This document shows positions 25,236 through 34,567 of a DNA stretch of 64,000 nt, in pieces. Made by a program: the position numbers and the translations under genes. Under the pieces are notes generated by a model. The model ran no database searches. It was not told the DNA's origin and saw only the letters and a program-made list of their open reading frames with translations. Positions within the stretch are counted from its first letter, which is position 1, and the number at the start of each line of letters is the position of its first letter. Location of the stretch: positions 124,001 through 188,000 of the forward strand of contig NZ_MCGQ01000017.1 of the NCBI RefSeq assembly GCF_002242805.1, written 5' to 3'. Origin of the DNA: Streptomyces diastatochromogenes (GTDB lineage Bacteria; Actinomycetota; Actinomycetes; Streptomycetales; Streptomycetaceae).

Positions 25236-27191
25236 GTGAGCAACGAAAGCCTGGCCAACCTCTTGAAGGAGGAGCGACGCTTCGCGCCGCCGGCTGACCT
25301 GGCCGCGCACGCCAACGTCACGGCAGAGGCGTACGAACAGGCCAAGGCTGACAGGCTCGGCTTCTGGGCCGAGCAGGCCCGCAGGCTGACCTGGGCCAAG
25401 GAACCGACTCAGACGCTGGACTGGTCGAACCCGCCGTTCGCGAAGTGGTTCGAGGACGGCGAGCTGAACGTCGCGTACAACTGCGTGGACCGGCATGTCG
25501 AGGCCGGGCACGGGGACCGGGTCGCCATCCACTTCGAGGGCGAGCCCGGCGACAGCCGCGCGATCACCTACGCGGAGCTGAAGGACGAGGTCTCCAAGGC
25601 CGCCAACGCGCTGCTGGAGCTGGGCGTCCAGAAGAGCGACCGGGTCGCGATCTATATGCCCATGATCCCCGAGACCGCGATCGCGATGCTGGCCTGCGCC
25701 CGTATCGGCGCCGCGCACTCGGTCGTCTTCGGCGGCTTCTCGGCCGACGCGCTCGCCACCCGGATCCAGGACGCGGACGCCAAGGTCGTCATCACCGCCG
25801 ACGGCGGCTACCGGCGCGGCAAGCCCTCCGCGCTCAAGCCGGCCGTCGACGACGCGATCGACCGGGTGGACAACGTGGAGCACGTGCTCGTCGTCCGCCG
25901 CACCGGCCAGGAGGTCGCCTGGAACGGCGAGCGGGACGTCTGGTGGCACGAGCTGGTGGAGCGGCAGTCCGCCGAGCACACCCCGGAGGCGTTCGAGGCG
26001 GAGCACCCGCTGTTCATCCTGTACACCTCCGGTACGACGGGGAAGCCGAAGGGCATCCTGCACACCTCCGGCGGCTATCTGACGCAGGCGGCGTACACGC
26101 ACCACGCGGTGTTCGACCTCAAGCCGGAGACGGACGTCTTCTGGTGCACGGCGGACGTCGGCTGGGTCACCGGGCACTCGTACATCGTGTACGGGCCGCT
26201 GGCCAACGGCGCGACGCAGGTCATGTACGAGGGCACCCCGGACACCCCGCACCAGGGCCGGTTCTGGGAGATCGTGGAGAAGTACCGGGTCACGATCCTC
26301 TACACCGCGCCGACCGCGATCCGTACGTTCATGAAGTGGGGCGACGACATCCCCGCGCAGTTCGACCTGTCGTCCCTGCGGATCCTCGGCTCGGTGGGTG
26401 AGCCGATCAACCCCGAGGCGTGGGTCTGGTACCGCAAGCACATCGGCGCCGACAGGACGCCGGTCGTGGACACCTGGTGGCAGACGGAGACGGGCGCGAT
26501 GATGATCTCGCCGCTGCCCGGCGTGACCGAGACCAAGCCCGGTTCGGCGCAGCGCGCGCTGCCCGGCATCGCCGCGACCGTCGTCGACGACGAGGCGAAC
26601 GAGGTGCCCGACGGCGGCGGTGGCTACCTGGTCCTCACCGAGCCGTGGCCGTCGATGCTGCGCACCATCTGGGGCGACGACCAGCGGTTCATCGACACCT
26701 ACTGGTCTCGCTTCGAGGGCAAGTACTTCGCCGGTGACGGCGCGAAGAAGGACGACGACGGGGACATCTGGCTGCTGGGCCGGGTGGACGACGTCATGCT
26801 GGTGTCCGGGCACAACATCTCCACCACCGAGGTGGAGTCGGCGCTCGTCTCGCACCCGTCGGTCGCCGAGGCGGCCGTCGTCGGTGCCGCCGACGAGACC
26901 ACCGGCCAGGCCATCGTCGCCTTCGTCATCCTGCGCGGTACGGCGTCCGAGGACGACAAGCTGATCGGCGAGCTGCGTGACCACGTCGGTGCCACGCTCG
27001 GCCCGATCGCCAAGCCGAAGCGGATCCTGCCGGTGGCCGAGCTGCCGAAGACCCGCTCCGGCAAGATCATGCGCCGGCTGCTGCGGGACGTCGCCGAGAA
27101 CCGCCAGCTCGGTGACGTCACCACGCTGACCGACTCCACGGTCATGGACTTCATCCAGGCGAAGCTCCCGGCGGCGCCGAGCGAGGACTAG
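25236..27191 (+). CDS. acsA: acetyl-CoA synthetase
   Basis: 651 residues. Converts acetate, ATP and CoA to acetyl-CoA. AMP-binding motif YTSGTTGKPKGILHT, then WWQTETGAMM, and GRVDDVMLVSGHNIS. The C-terminal PKTRSGKIMRRLL carries Lys610, the acetylation-regulated catalytic lysine of this family. GTG 25236 is supported by AAGGGAG six bases upstream; the frame is open further back without coding character. A candidate DasR site and a long inverted repeat lie in the promoter, and a strong terminator follows the stop. Length and all motifs are normal. Confidence 0.96.
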   Translation: MSNESLANLLKEERRFAPPADLAAHANVTAEAYEQAKADRLGFWAEQARRLTWAKEPTQTLDWSNPPFAKWFEDGELNVAYNCVDRHVEAGHGDRVAIHFEGEPGDSRAITYAELKDEVSKAANALLELGVQKSDRVAIYMPMIPETAIAMLACARIGAAHSVVFGGFSADALATRIQDADAKVVITADGGYRRGKPSALKPAVDDAIDRVDNVEHVLVVRRTGQEVAWNGERDVWWHELVERQSAEHTPEAFEAEHPLFILYTSGTTGKPKGILHTSGGYLTQAAYTHHAVFDLKPETDVFWCTADVGWVTGHSYIVYGPLANGATQVMYEGTPDTPHQGRFWEIVEKYRVTILYTAPTAIRTFMKWGDDIPAQFDLSSLRILGSVGEPINPEAWVWYRKHIGADRTPVVDTWWQTETGAMMISPLPGVTETKPGSAQRALPGIAATVVDDEANEVPDGGGGYLVLTEPWPSMLRTIWGDDQRFIDTYWSRFEGKYFAGDGAKKDDDGDIWLLGRVDDVMLVSGHNISTTEVESALVSHPSVAEAAVVGAADETTGQAIVAFVILRGTASEDDKLIGELRDHVGATLGPIAKPKRILPVAELPKTRSGKIMRRLLRDVAENRQLGDVTTLTDSTVMDFIQAKLPAAPSED

Positions 27192-27203
27192 GGCCTACGG
27201 CAG

Positions 27204-27244
27204 AAGGGGCGCCCGGCGGAGCACACACGCCGGGCGCCCCTTTT
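27204..27244 (+). terminator. rho-independent terminator of acsA
   Basis: AAGGGGCGCCCGGCG and its complement flank an 11-base loop, followed by TTTT: a 15-bp stem 12 bases after the stop. Confidence 0.85.
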
Positions 27245-27399
27245 ACGCGTAACGCGCATATCGTGCGGGTCACCGGATGCATCCCGCGTCAACCTTAGGT
27301 AAACTAAACAAAGCCCACAACGCGAAACGATCCTCAAGGTGTGCCGGGAAGTCTGGTCGGCATGTGCTCCCGCCTGCCTACCCACCGGAGGTCCCCGCC

Positions 27400-28842
27400 G
27401 TGGCCGCGCCCCGCACCCAGAACACCGCCCGCAAGGTCCTCGGACGCCTGTCCCTGCCCGAGCGGACCTTCGTCGCGGACGCGCTGCGCACCGAGACCGT
27501 CGGCGGTGTCCTGCTGCTCGTCGCCGCGGTGGCGGCGCTGGTGTGGGCGAACATCCCCGGCCTGCACCACAGCTACGAGGCGGTCAGCCACTTCCACTTC
27601 GGCCCGGCCGCCCTCGGCCTGAACCTGTCCGTGGCCCACTGGGCCGCCGACGGCCTGCTCGCCGTCTTCTTCTTCGTCGCCGGCATCGAGCTCAAGCGCG
27701 AGCTGGTCGCCGGGGACCTGCGCGACCCCAGGGCGGCGGCGCTGCCCGTGGCGGCCGCGCTGTGCGGGATGGCCGTACCAGCGCTCGTCTACACCCTCAC
27801 CAACCTCACCGGGCACGGCTCCACCCAGGGCTGGGCGGTGCCCACCGCCACCGACATCGCCTTCGCGCTCGCCGTCCTCGCGGTCATCGGCACCTCGCTG
27901 CCCAGTGCCCTGCGCGCCTTCCTGCTCACCCTCGCGGTGGTCGACGACCTGTTCGCGATCCTGATCATCGCGATCTTCTTCACCGACCGGATCAACTTCG
28001 CGGCGCTCGGCGGTGCGGTCGCCGGACTGGTCGTCTTCTGGCTGCTGCTGCGCAAGGGCGTACGCGGCTGGTACGTGTACGTGCCGCTGGCCGTCGTCGT
28101 CTGGGCGCTGATGTACAACAGCGGCGTGCACGCCACCATCGCCGGCGTGGCGATGGGCCTGATGCTGCGCTGCACCACCCGTGAGGGTGAGGAGCACTCG
28201 CCGGGCGAGCACATCGAGCACCTGGTGCGGCCGCTGTCGGCCGGTCTCGCCGTACCGCTGTTCGCGCTGTTCAGCGCCGGGGTGTCGGTCTCCGGCGGGG
28301 CGCTCGGGGATGTGGTCACCAAGCCGGAGACGCTCGGGGTGGTGCTCGGGCTGGTCGTCGGCAAGACGCTCGGCATCTTCGGCGGCACCTGGCTGACCGC
28401 GCGCTTCACCCGGGCCTCGCTCAGCGAGGACCTGGCCTGGGCCGACGTCTTCGCGGTGGCCGCCCTCGCCGGGATCGGCTTCACCGTCTCGCTGCTCATC
28501 GGCGAGCTGGCCTTCGCGGGCGACGCGGTGCTGACCGACGAGGTGAAGGCGGCCGTCCTCACCGGATCGCTGATCGCGGCCGTGTGTGCCACGGTGCTGC
28601 TGAAGATACGCAACGCCCGCTACCGCAGGCTGTGCGAGGACGAGGAGCGCGACGACGACCGGGACGGCATCCCGGACGTCTACGAGCAGGACGACCCGGC
28701 CTACCACCTGCGGATGGCGGACATCTTCGAACGCAAGGCCGCCGAGCACCGCCGTATCGCCGCCGAGAAGGCCGCCGCGGCGCGCCACGGGCTTCAGGAA
28801 GTGCCGGGCGGGGCAGGCGAGGAGGACGGTCGTCCGGCATGA
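27400..28842 (+). CDS. nhaA: Na+/H+ antiporter NhaA with charged C-terminal tail
   Basis: 480 residues with about 11-12 hydrophobic segments. Family marks are FFFVAGIELKRELVAGDL, the ATDIAFALAVLAVIG region, and the transport aspartate pair in LAVVDDLFAILIIAIFF. The C-terminus goes past the normal NhaA end: a stretch of about 70 residues starts with DDDRDGIPDVYEQDDP, a D-x-D-G-x-x-D pattern like calcium-binding thrombospondin type-3 repeats, and ends in a basic/Ala-rich helix. GTG 27400 has GGAGGT eight bases upstream. It exports Na+ in exchange for protons and is probably a single gene. Confidence 0.93.
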   Translation: MAAPRTQNTARKVLGRLSLPERTFVADALRTETVGGVLLLVAAVAALVWANIPGLHHSYEAVSHFHFGPAALGLNLSVAHWAADGLLAVFFFVAGIELKRELVAGDLRDPRAAALPVAAALCGMAVPALVYTLTNLTGHGSTQGWAVPTATDIAFALAVLAVIGTSLPSALRAFLLTLAVVDDLFAILIIAIFFTDRINFAALGGAVAGLVVFWLLLRKGVRGWYVYVPLAVVVWALMYNSGVHATIAGVAMGLMLRCTTREGEEHSPGEHIEHLVRPLSAGLAVPLFALFSAGVSVSGGALGDVVTKPETLGVVLGLVVGKTLGIFGGTWLTARFTRASLSEDLAWADVFAVAALAGIGFTVSLLIGELAFAGDAVLTDEVKAAVLTGSLIAAVCATVLLKIRNARYRRLCEDEERDDDRDGIPDVYEQDDPAYHLRMADIFERKAAEHRRIAAEKAAAARHGLQEVPGGAGEEDGRPA

Positions 28843-28909
28843 TCTGACGAGACGGTACAAATCAAGACGGCCGTCAAGACGGCAGACAAGACTTCAGAGG
28901 GAGAACGCG

Positions 28910-29398
28910 ATGAGCGCACCCGACGGCAGCCCGGTCGGCGCCGAACGCAGCATCGGCCAGCTGTTCGCCTCGGCGACGACCGAAATGTCGGCGCTGGTGC
29001 ACGACGAGATCGCGCTGGCCAAGGCCCAGCTCAGGCAGGACGTCAAGCGCGGCGCGACGAGCGGCGGCGCGTTCGGGGCGGCCGGCATGGTGCTGCTGTT
29101 CTCCCTGCCGATGCTCAACTTCGCTCTGGCATACGGCATTCGGACCTGGAGCGGCTGGAACCTCGCCGTCTGCTTCCTGCTGTCCTTCGCGGCGAACGTA
29201 CTGGTCGCCGGCCTGCTCACGCTCATCGGCATGATGTTCGCGAAGAAGCTCAAGAAGAGCCAGAGCCCGCAGATGGTCGCCGCGTCGATGAAGGAGACGG
29301 CGGGCGTCCTGCAGAACGCCAAGCCGCACCCGCGCCCGGAGCTGCCGCAGGACCGGGCGCCCGAGGCCATCGAGGCTGTGGCACGCTCGTCGTCATGA
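28910..29398 (+). CDS. phage holin-like family membrane protein (DUF1469)
   Basis: 162 residues. An N-terminal amphipathic region (GQLFASATTEMSALVHDEIALAKAQ) is followed by two transmembrane segments (about 55-80 and 88-112), then a Lys-rich stretch and a Pro-rich tail. This is the actinobacterial 'phage holin family' arrangement; it is chromosomal and not evidence of a prophage. GAGGGAGAACGCG precedes the ATG. It is coupled to the downstream hydrolase by an ATGA overlap, so the two are co-transcribed. Function unknown. Confidence 0.82.
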   Translation: MSAPDGSPVGAERSIGQLFASATTEMSALVHDEIALAKAQLRQDVKRGATSGGAFGAAGMVLLFSLPMLNFALAYGIRTWSGWNLAVCFLLSFAANVLVAGLLTLIGMMFAKKLKKSQSPQMVAASMKETAGVLQNAKPHPRPELPQDRAPEAIEAVARSSS

Positions 29399-30330
29399 CG
29401 GAGCCCGCCGCGGCATCGGCCGTAAGGATCGACCTCCCCCATGGGGAGAAGGTCACGCACCGGGACGTCGCCGCCAACGGCGCGCGTTTCCACATCGCCG
29501 AACTCGGCGACGGCCCCCTGGTGCTGCTGCTGCACGGCTTCCCGCAGTTCTGGTGGACGTGGCGGCACCAGCTGGTCGCGCTCGCCGACGCGGGGTACCG
29601 GGCGGTGGCCATGGACCTGCGCGGCGTCGGCGGCAGCGACCGCACCCCGCGCGGGTACGACCCGGCCAACCTCGCCCTGGACGTCACGGGCGTGATCCGC
29701 TCGCTCGGCGAGCCGGACGCCGCGCTGGTCGGCCACGACCTGGGCGGCTATCTGGCGTGGACGGCGGCGGCGATGCGGCCCAAGCTCGTACGACGGCTCG
29801 CGGTCGTCTCGATGCCGCACCCCCGGCGCTGGCGCTCCGCGATGCTCCGGGACGCCCGGCAGACGGCCGCCGGCTCCTACATCTGGGGCTTCCAGCGGCC
29901 GTGGATCCCGGAGCGTCAGCTGACCGCCGACGACGGCGCGCTGGTGGGCCGTCTGATCCGCGAGTGGTCCGGCCCACGGCTGCCGGAGGACGCGGACGTG
30001 GAGACGTACCAGCGGGCCATGTGCATCCCGTCCACCGCGCACTGCGCGATCGAGCCGTACCGCTGGCTGGTGCGCTCGCTGGCCCGCCCGGACGGCATCC
30101 AGTTCAACCGCAGGATGAAGCGCCCGGTCCGGGTGCCGACACTCCATCTGCACGGCTCACTGGATCCGGTGACCCGGACGCGCAGCGCCGCCGGCTCGGG
30201 CGAGTACGTCGAAGCCCCGTACCGCTGGCGCCTGTTCGACGGCCTCGGGCACTTCCCTCACGAGGAGGACCCGGCGGCCTTCTCCGCCGAACTCATCAAC
30301 TGGCTCAAGGATCCCGAGCCCGATCGGTGA
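29395..30330 (+). CDS. alpha/beta hydrolase, epoxide hydrolase-like
   Basis: 311 residues. The oxyanion motif is LLHGFPQFWWTWRHQL, the nucleophile elbow is VGHDLGGYLAW with Asp as nucleophile, and the late His lies in GLGHFPHEEDP. An Asp nucleophile with an HGFPQFW start is typical of epoxide hydrolases and haloalkane dehalogenases. A cap domain fills the middle. It begins inside the stop of the upstream membrane protein gene (ATGA). The substrate is unknown. Confidence 0.87.
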   Translation: MTEPAAASAVRIDLPHGEKVTHRDVAANGARFHIAELGDGPLVLLLHGFPQFWWTWRHQLVALADAGYRAVAMDLRGVGGSDRTPRGYDPANLALDVTGVIRSLGEPDAALVGHDLGGYLAWTAAAMRPKLVRRLAVVSMPHPRRWRSAMLRDARQTAAGSYIWGFQRPWIPERQLTADDGALVGRLIREWSGPRLPEDADVETYQRAMCIPSTAHCAIEPYRWLVRSLARPDGIQFNRRMKRPVRVPTLHLHGSLDPVTRTRSAAGSGEYVEAPYRWRLFDGLGHFPHEEDPAAFSAELINWLKDPEPDR

Positions 30331-30665
30331 CCGGTCCGGTGCGTGGAGTATCCGGTTCCTGAACAGTTGTCCCTCGAACGGCCACATGCCTGCCGCATAG
30401 GCCAATTGGGGGGCGCGGAGGCGGTTATCGACCTTGGGGCAGGGGCACACGTCGGGGTATGGGCTGGACGCACGACTACAGTGACGCACCCCGCAACCGC
30501 CGCTCGGCCGCAGGGCCTGGCTCCTCACAGCGCGGTACTCCGCAGCTCGCGGAGGCGGACCTCAGGGTGGGAATTCCGCGCATCCTGCGCCGCCGGGCCC
30601 GCTGGGTCTCCGTGCGCCTGCGTCACCCGCGCGGCTGAACCTCGCGGGACGCTTCCCCAACCCCC
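30331..30665. other. convergent intergenic region
   Basis: 335 bases between the hydrolase and the convergent protease gene. I see no gene, RNA or clear terminator. Confidence 0.4.
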
Positions 30666-31874
30666 TTACAGGGCACAGCTGTCGGTGCCCACCTGCTCGT
30701 TCGCCGTACGCCCCTGGGCGATGTCCTGCCGGATCTCGTCGGCCGTGAGCGCGTAGCCGGTGTCGGCGTCGTCGAGGGACTTGGCGAACACCACGCCGTA
30801 CACCTTGCCGTCGGGCGTGAGCAGCGGGCCGCCGGAGTTGCCCTGGCGGACGGTGGCGTACAGGGAGTAGACGTCGCGGCTGACCGTGCCGCGGTGGTAG
30901 ATGTCCGGGCCATTGGCCGTGATGCGCCCGCGCACGCGCGCGGCACGGACGTCGTACGAGCCGTTCTCCGGGAAGCCCGCGACGATCGCGCCGTCGCCGC
31001 CGGCCGCGTCCTGGTTGGTGAACCGGAGGGCGGTCGCCTTCAGGTCCGGTACGTCGAGGACGGCGATGTCGCGCTTCCAGTCGTACAGGACGACCTTCGC
31101 GTTGTACTTGCGGCCCTCGCCGCCGATCTGCACGGAGGGTGCGTCGACGCCGCCGACCACGTGCGCGTTGGTCATGACGCGGCGGTCGGCGAAGACGAAG
31201 CCGGTGCCCTCCAGGACCTTGCCGCAGCTCTGGGCGGTGCCGGTGACCTTGACGATGGACCGCTGGGCCCGGGTGGTGACCGGGCTGTTCGCCAGGGCCG
31301 GGTCGGGCGGCTCCACGTCCTTGATCGGCTCGTTGGAGAAGGGGCTGAAGACCTGCGGGAAGCCGTTCTGCGCGAGGACCGAGGTGAAGTCCTTGAACCA
31401 GGTGTCGGCCTCGGCGGGCAGCGCCTCCGACACGCCCAGGAGCACCTTGGAGTTGCGGACCTCCTTGCCCAGGGTCGGCAGCGTGGTCTGGGCGAGGGCG
31501 GAGCCGATCAGCCAGGCGACGAGCAGCATCGCCACGACGTTGACCAGGGCGCCGCCGGTGGCGTCCAGGGCGCGGGCCGGGGACCAGGTGATGTAGCGGC
31601 GCAGCTTGTTGCCGAGGTGGGTGGTCAGGGCCTGGCCGATGGAGGCGCAGACGATGACGACGACCACGGCGACGACGGCGGCGGTGGTGCCGACCTCCGC
31701 GTTGTCGGTCACGGCGTCCCAGATGACGGGCAGCGTGTACACGGCGACGAGACCACCGCCGAGGAACCCGATCACCGACAGGATGCCGACGACGAAGCCC
31801 TGGCGATAGCCCACGACCGCGAACCACACGGCGGCGACCAGCAACAAGATGTCCAGCACGTTCACGGACGACAC
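30666..31874 (-). CDS. MarP-like membrane serine protease (CvpA + trypsin-like)
   Basis: 402 residues. Four transmembrane segments in the first 135 residues form a CvpA/colicin V-production-like region (LDILLLVAAVWFAVVGYRQG). A periplasm-facing trypsin-like domain follows, with catalytic His in TNAHVVGG, Asp in DWKRDIAVLDV and Ser in GNSGGPLL. Two cysteines (SCGKVLE and the C-terminal SCAL) may form the disulfide known from MarP. The M. tuberculosis homologue maintains intrabacterial pH under acid. The start is GTG 31874; an in-frame GTG at 31865 (VNVLDIL) is an equally good start. It is four bases from the Nudix gene, likely an operon. Confidence 0.92.
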   Translation of the reverse strand: MSSVNVLDILLLVAAVWFAVVGYRQGFVVGILSVIGFLGGGLVAVYTLPVIWDAVTDNAEVGTTAAVVAVVVVIVCASIGQALTTHLGNKLRRYITWSPARALDATGGALVNVVAMLLVAWLIGSALAQTTLPTLGKEVRNSKVLLGVSEALPAEADTWFKDFTSVLAQNGFPQVFSPFSNEPIKDVEPPDPALANSPVTTRAQRSIVKVTGTAQSCGKVLEGTGFVFADRRVMTNAHVVGGVDAPSVQIGGEGRKYNAKVVLYDWKRDIAVLDVPDLKATALRFTNQDAAGGDGAIVAGFPENGSYDVRAARVRGRITANGPDIYHRGTVSRDVYSLYATVRQGNSGGPLLTPDGKVYGVVFAKSLDDADTGYALTADEIRQDIAQGRTANEQVGTDSCAL

Positions 31875-31878
31875 CCTG

Positions 31879-32574
31879 TCATGACCGCCAGTCGAGCGGG
31901 ACCTCGTTCTCCCTGTTCCAGGGGCGCTCCCAGCCCGCGAAGTGCAGCAGGCGGTCGATCACTCCGGCCGTGAATCCCCAGACCAGAGCCGATTCGACCA
32001 GGAATGCCGGGCCCCGGTGACCGCTGGGGTGGACGGTGGTGGCGCGGTTGCCGGGGTCCGTGAGATCCGCCACGGGGACGGTGAAGACACGGGCGGTCTC
32101 GTTCGGGTCTACGACGCCGACCGGGCTGGGCTCGCGCCACCAGCCGAGCACGGGCGTGACGACGAAGCCGCTGACCGGGATGTAGAGCGCGGGCAGGACG
32201 CCGAAGAGCTGCACGCCGGCGGGGTCGAGGCCGGTCTCCTCCTCGGCCTCGCGCAGCGCGGCCCGCAGCGGCCCCTCGCCGTGCGCGTCGCCGTCCTCCG
32301 GGTCGAGGGCGCCGCCGGGGAAGGAGGGCTGGCCGGCGTGGGAGCGCAGGGAGCCGGCCCGCTCCATGAGCAGCAGCTCGGGGCCGTGCTCGCCGTCACC
32401 GAACAGGATCAGCACGGCCGACTGCCGGCCCGAGCCGTTCTCCGGCGGCAGGAAGCGGCTGAGCTGGAGCGGCTCGATCGTCTCCGCCGCCCGCACCACC
32501 GGGTCCAGCCAGCCCGGCAGGCCCTTCTTGCTCAGCGTGACCGGACCCTTGTGCGTGTCGTGCGTGTACGTCAT
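31879..32574 (-). CDS. Nudix hydrolase, CoA pyrophosphatase type
   Basis: 231 residues. The CoA-type signature LLMERAGSLRSHAGQPSFPGG precedes the Nudix box, which is split by a short insertion and ends REAEEETGLDP. This combination marks the NudL/UPF0035 subfamily that hydrolyses CoA and its esters. ATG 32574 is taken; a GTG two codons earlier (32580) is possible. A ribosome-binding GACGGGG lies just upstream. Its stop is 4 bases from the protease start and nth lies upstream on the same strand, an arrangement shared with mycobacteria. Confidence 0.9.
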   Translation of the reverse strand: MTYTHDTHKGPVTLSKKGLPGWLDPVVRAAETIEPLQLSRFLPPENGSGRQSAVLILFGDGEHGPELLLMERAGSLRSHAGQPSFPGGALDPEDGDAHGEGPLRAALREAEEETGLDPAGVQLFGVLPALYIPVSGFVVTPVLGWWREPSPVGVVDPNETARVFTVPVADLTDPGNRATTVHPSGHRGPAFLVESALVWGFTAGVIDRLLHFAGWERPWNRENEVPLDWRS

Positions 32575-32626
32575 CGCCACCCCCGTCCTGCCGTGTCCAA
32601 CGCCCGAGGGCCCCGAGATCGTTCCG

Positions 32627-33547
32627 TCATCCGGCCCCCAGCGGCGGCGCCGGCTTGCCCCCCGCGTCCAGATAGGCCTGCGGAGGGTTCAGACGCTGAC
32701 CCGGATAGCCGCCCTTCTCGTACTTCAGGAGCTTCTTCGCCTTCTCCGGGTCCGTCTCGCCCTCGCCGTAGGCCGGGCAGAGCGGGGCGATGGGGCAGGC
32801 GCCGCAGGCGGGCTTGCGGGCGTGGCAGATGCGGCGGCCGTGCCAGATCACGTGGTGGGACAGGTCGGTCCAGTCGCTCTTGGGGAACAGCGCGCCGACG
32901 GCCGCCTCGATCTTGTCGGGGTCGGTCTCGTCGGTCCACTGCCAGCGCCGCACCAGCCGCTGGAAGTGGGTGTCCACGGTGATGCCCGGCCGCCCGAAGG
33001 CGTTGCCCAGGACCACGAAGGCGGTCTTGCGGCCGACGCCGGGCAGCTTGACCAGGTCCTCCAGCCTTCCGGGCACCTCGCCGCCGAAGTCCTCGGCGAG
33101 GGCCTTGGAGAGGCCTATCACCGACCGGGTCTTGGCCCGGAAGAAGCCACAGGGGCGCAGGATCTCCTCGACCTCCTCCGGGTTGGCGACGGCCAGATCC
33201 TCGGGGGTGGGGTACTTGGCGAAGAGCGCCGGGGTGGTCTGGTTGACGCGCAGGTCGGTGGTCTGGGCGGACAGCACCGTGGCGACCAGCAGCTGGAAGG
33301 GGTTCTCGAAGTCCAGCTCGGGATGGGCGTACGGGTAGACCTCGGCCAGCTCGCGGTTGATCCGGCGGGCCCGGCGGACCAGGGCGGTGCGGGACTCATT
33401 GGCAGCCGGTTTTTTGCGAGGTACCTTTTGTCCTGATTTCACGCTTTTATTACTTCCGCCAGAGGCTTGTTCGCCCACAGCGGAATCCCGACGTACAACC
33501 ACCCGCCCAGCCCCCTTGGCCTGTGCTCTCACCGGCGTTTTGGACAC
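32627..33547 (-). CDS. nth: endonuclease III
   Basis: 306 residues. Bifunctional DNA glycosylase/AP lyase of base excision repair for oxidised pyrimidines. The helix-hairpin-helix is LPGVGRKTAFVV with the catalytic Lys, the catalytic Asp lies in ITVDTHFQRL, and the iron-sulfur cluster ligands are C-x6-C-x2-C-x5-C in CHARKPACGACPIAPLC. A Lys/Arg-rich N-terminal extension of about 55 residues, common in streptomycetes, precedes the domain. GTG start at 33547 gives this extension; shorter starts cannot be excluded. Confidence 0.95.
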   Translation of the reverse strand: MSKTPVRAQAKGAGRVVVRRDSAVGEQASGGSNKSVKSGQKVPRKKPAANESRTALVRRARRINRELAEVYPYAHPELDFENPFQLLVATVLSAQTTDLRVNQTTPALFAKYPTPEDLAVANPEEVEEILRPCGFFRAKTRSVIGLSKALAEDFGGEVPGRLEDLVKLPGVGRKTAFVVLGNAFGRPGITVDTHFQRLVRRWQWTDETDPDKIEAAVGALFPKSDWTDLSHHVIWHGRRICHARKPACGACPIAPLCPAYGEGETDPEKAKKLLKYEKGGYPGQRLNPPQAYLDAGGKPAPPLGAG

Positions 33548-33649
33548 CCGGCCAGCCTAAAGCCACGCACTGACATCCGCCCCGGACCCGGAAGATCAGC
33601 CCCCGATTGGACCCCTGCCGCTTACCTTGGGACACCTGTGCGGCATCCT

Positions 33650-33663
33650 TGTGACAGATCACA
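33650..33663. promoter_or_regulatory. candidate Crp site upstream of crp
   Basis: TGTGACAGATCACA: perfect TGTGA/TCACA arms with a 4-base spacer (classical Crp sites have 6). It lies 92 bases upstream of the crp start codon and may mediate autoregulation. Confidence 0.4.
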
Positions 33664-33754
33664 CTGTTTGGACCGTCCGGCAAAATGGGGAGCACGGTCC
33701 CCTGGTACCAAGGGGGAGCAAGATCCCCTGAGCAGGTCGACAAGGAGAGAACTC

Positions 33755-34429
33755 GTGGACGACGTTCTGCGGCGCAACCCGCTCTTCGCGGCTCTCGACG
33801 ACGAGCAGGCCGCGGAGCTTCGCGCCTCCATGAGTGAGGTGACCCTCGCACGCGGCGACTCGCTGTTCCACGAGGGAGACCCCGGCGACCGGCTGTACGT
33901 CGTCACCGAGGGCAAGGTCAAGCTCCACCGCACCTCCCCCGACGGCCGCGAGAACATGCTCGCCGTCGTCGGCCCGAGCGAGCTGATCGGCGAGCTGTCG
34001 CTGTTCGACCCGGGCCCGCGTACGGCGACCGCGACCGCGCTGACCGAGGTCAAGCTGCTCGGTCTCGGCCACGGCGACCTCCAGCCCTGGCTGAACGTGC
34101 GCCCCGAGGTGGCCGGCGCCCTGCTGCGCGCCGTCGCCCGCCGCCTGCGCAAGACCAACGACGCCATGTCCGACCTGGTCTTCTCCGACGTGCCCGGCCG
34201 TGTGGCGCGGGCCCTGCTGGACCTCTCCCGCCGCTTCGGCGTGCAGTCCGAGGAGGGCATCCACGTCGTCCACGACCTCACGCAGGAGGAGCTGGCCCAG
34301 CTGGTGGGCGCCTCGCGCGAGACCGTGAACAAGGCGCTGGCGGACTTCGCCCAGCGCGGGTGGCTCCGCCTGGAGGCGCGGGCGGTCATCCTGCTGGACG
34401 TCGAACGGCTCGCCAAGCGTTCCCGCTGA
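33755..34429 (+). CDS. crp: Crp/Fnr-family transcriptional regulator
   Basis: 224 residues. The cyclic nucleotide-binding domain includes GEL(S)LFDPGPRTATA around the phosphate-binding cassette. After the long dimer helix comes the DNA-binding helix-turn-helix LTQEELAQLVGASRETVNKAL. This is the Streptomyces Crp, a global regulator of spore germination and antibiotic production and the homologue of Rv3676. GTG 33755 has AAGGAGAG nearby. The upstream region contains a TGTGA-N4-TCACA element. A strong hairpin follows the stop. It is divergent from nth, as in mycobacteria. Confidence 0.95.
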   Translation: MDDVLRRNPLFAALDDEQAAELRASMSEVTLARGDSLFHEGDPGDRLYVVTEGKVKLHRTSPDGRENMLAVVGPSELIGELSLFDPGPRTATATALTEVKLLGLGHGDLQPWLNVRPEVAGALLRAVARRLRKTNDAMSDLVFSDVPGRVARALLDLSRRFGVQSEEGIHVVHDLTQEELAQLVGASRETVNKALADFAQRGWLRLEARAVILLDVERLAKRSR

Positions 34430-34432
34430 TGT

Positions 34433-34456
34433 GCCTGGGGGCTGCCGCCCCCAGGC
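34433..34456 (+). terminator. hairpin terminator of crp
   Basis: A 10-bp stem (GCCTGGGGGC and its complement) with a TGCC loop, immediately after the stop. Confidence 0.75.
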
Positions 34457-34567
34457 CCCCGCTGTCAGCCTGAGCGGCCTCGTCCTCGACCGCCGGACGG
34501 GCTGATGGTGCTGACCGGCGCCGAAAAACAAGCGGCTCGACCGCTCCCCGCAGGGCACAGTGAGCCC

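Noticed and set aside
27293..27315. CTTAGGTAAACTAAAC before nhaA as an iron-regulator box
   Set aside because: The half-sites resemble the DmdR/IdeR box, but spacing and central bases do not fit.
27334..28860. 508-codon minus-strand frame opposite nhaA
   Set aside because: Shadow; charged low-complexity with no recognisable domain.
28910..29398. 'Holin' gene as evidence of a prophage
   Set aside because: This DUF1469-type protein is a chromosomal gene in most actinobacteria, and no phage genes are nearby.
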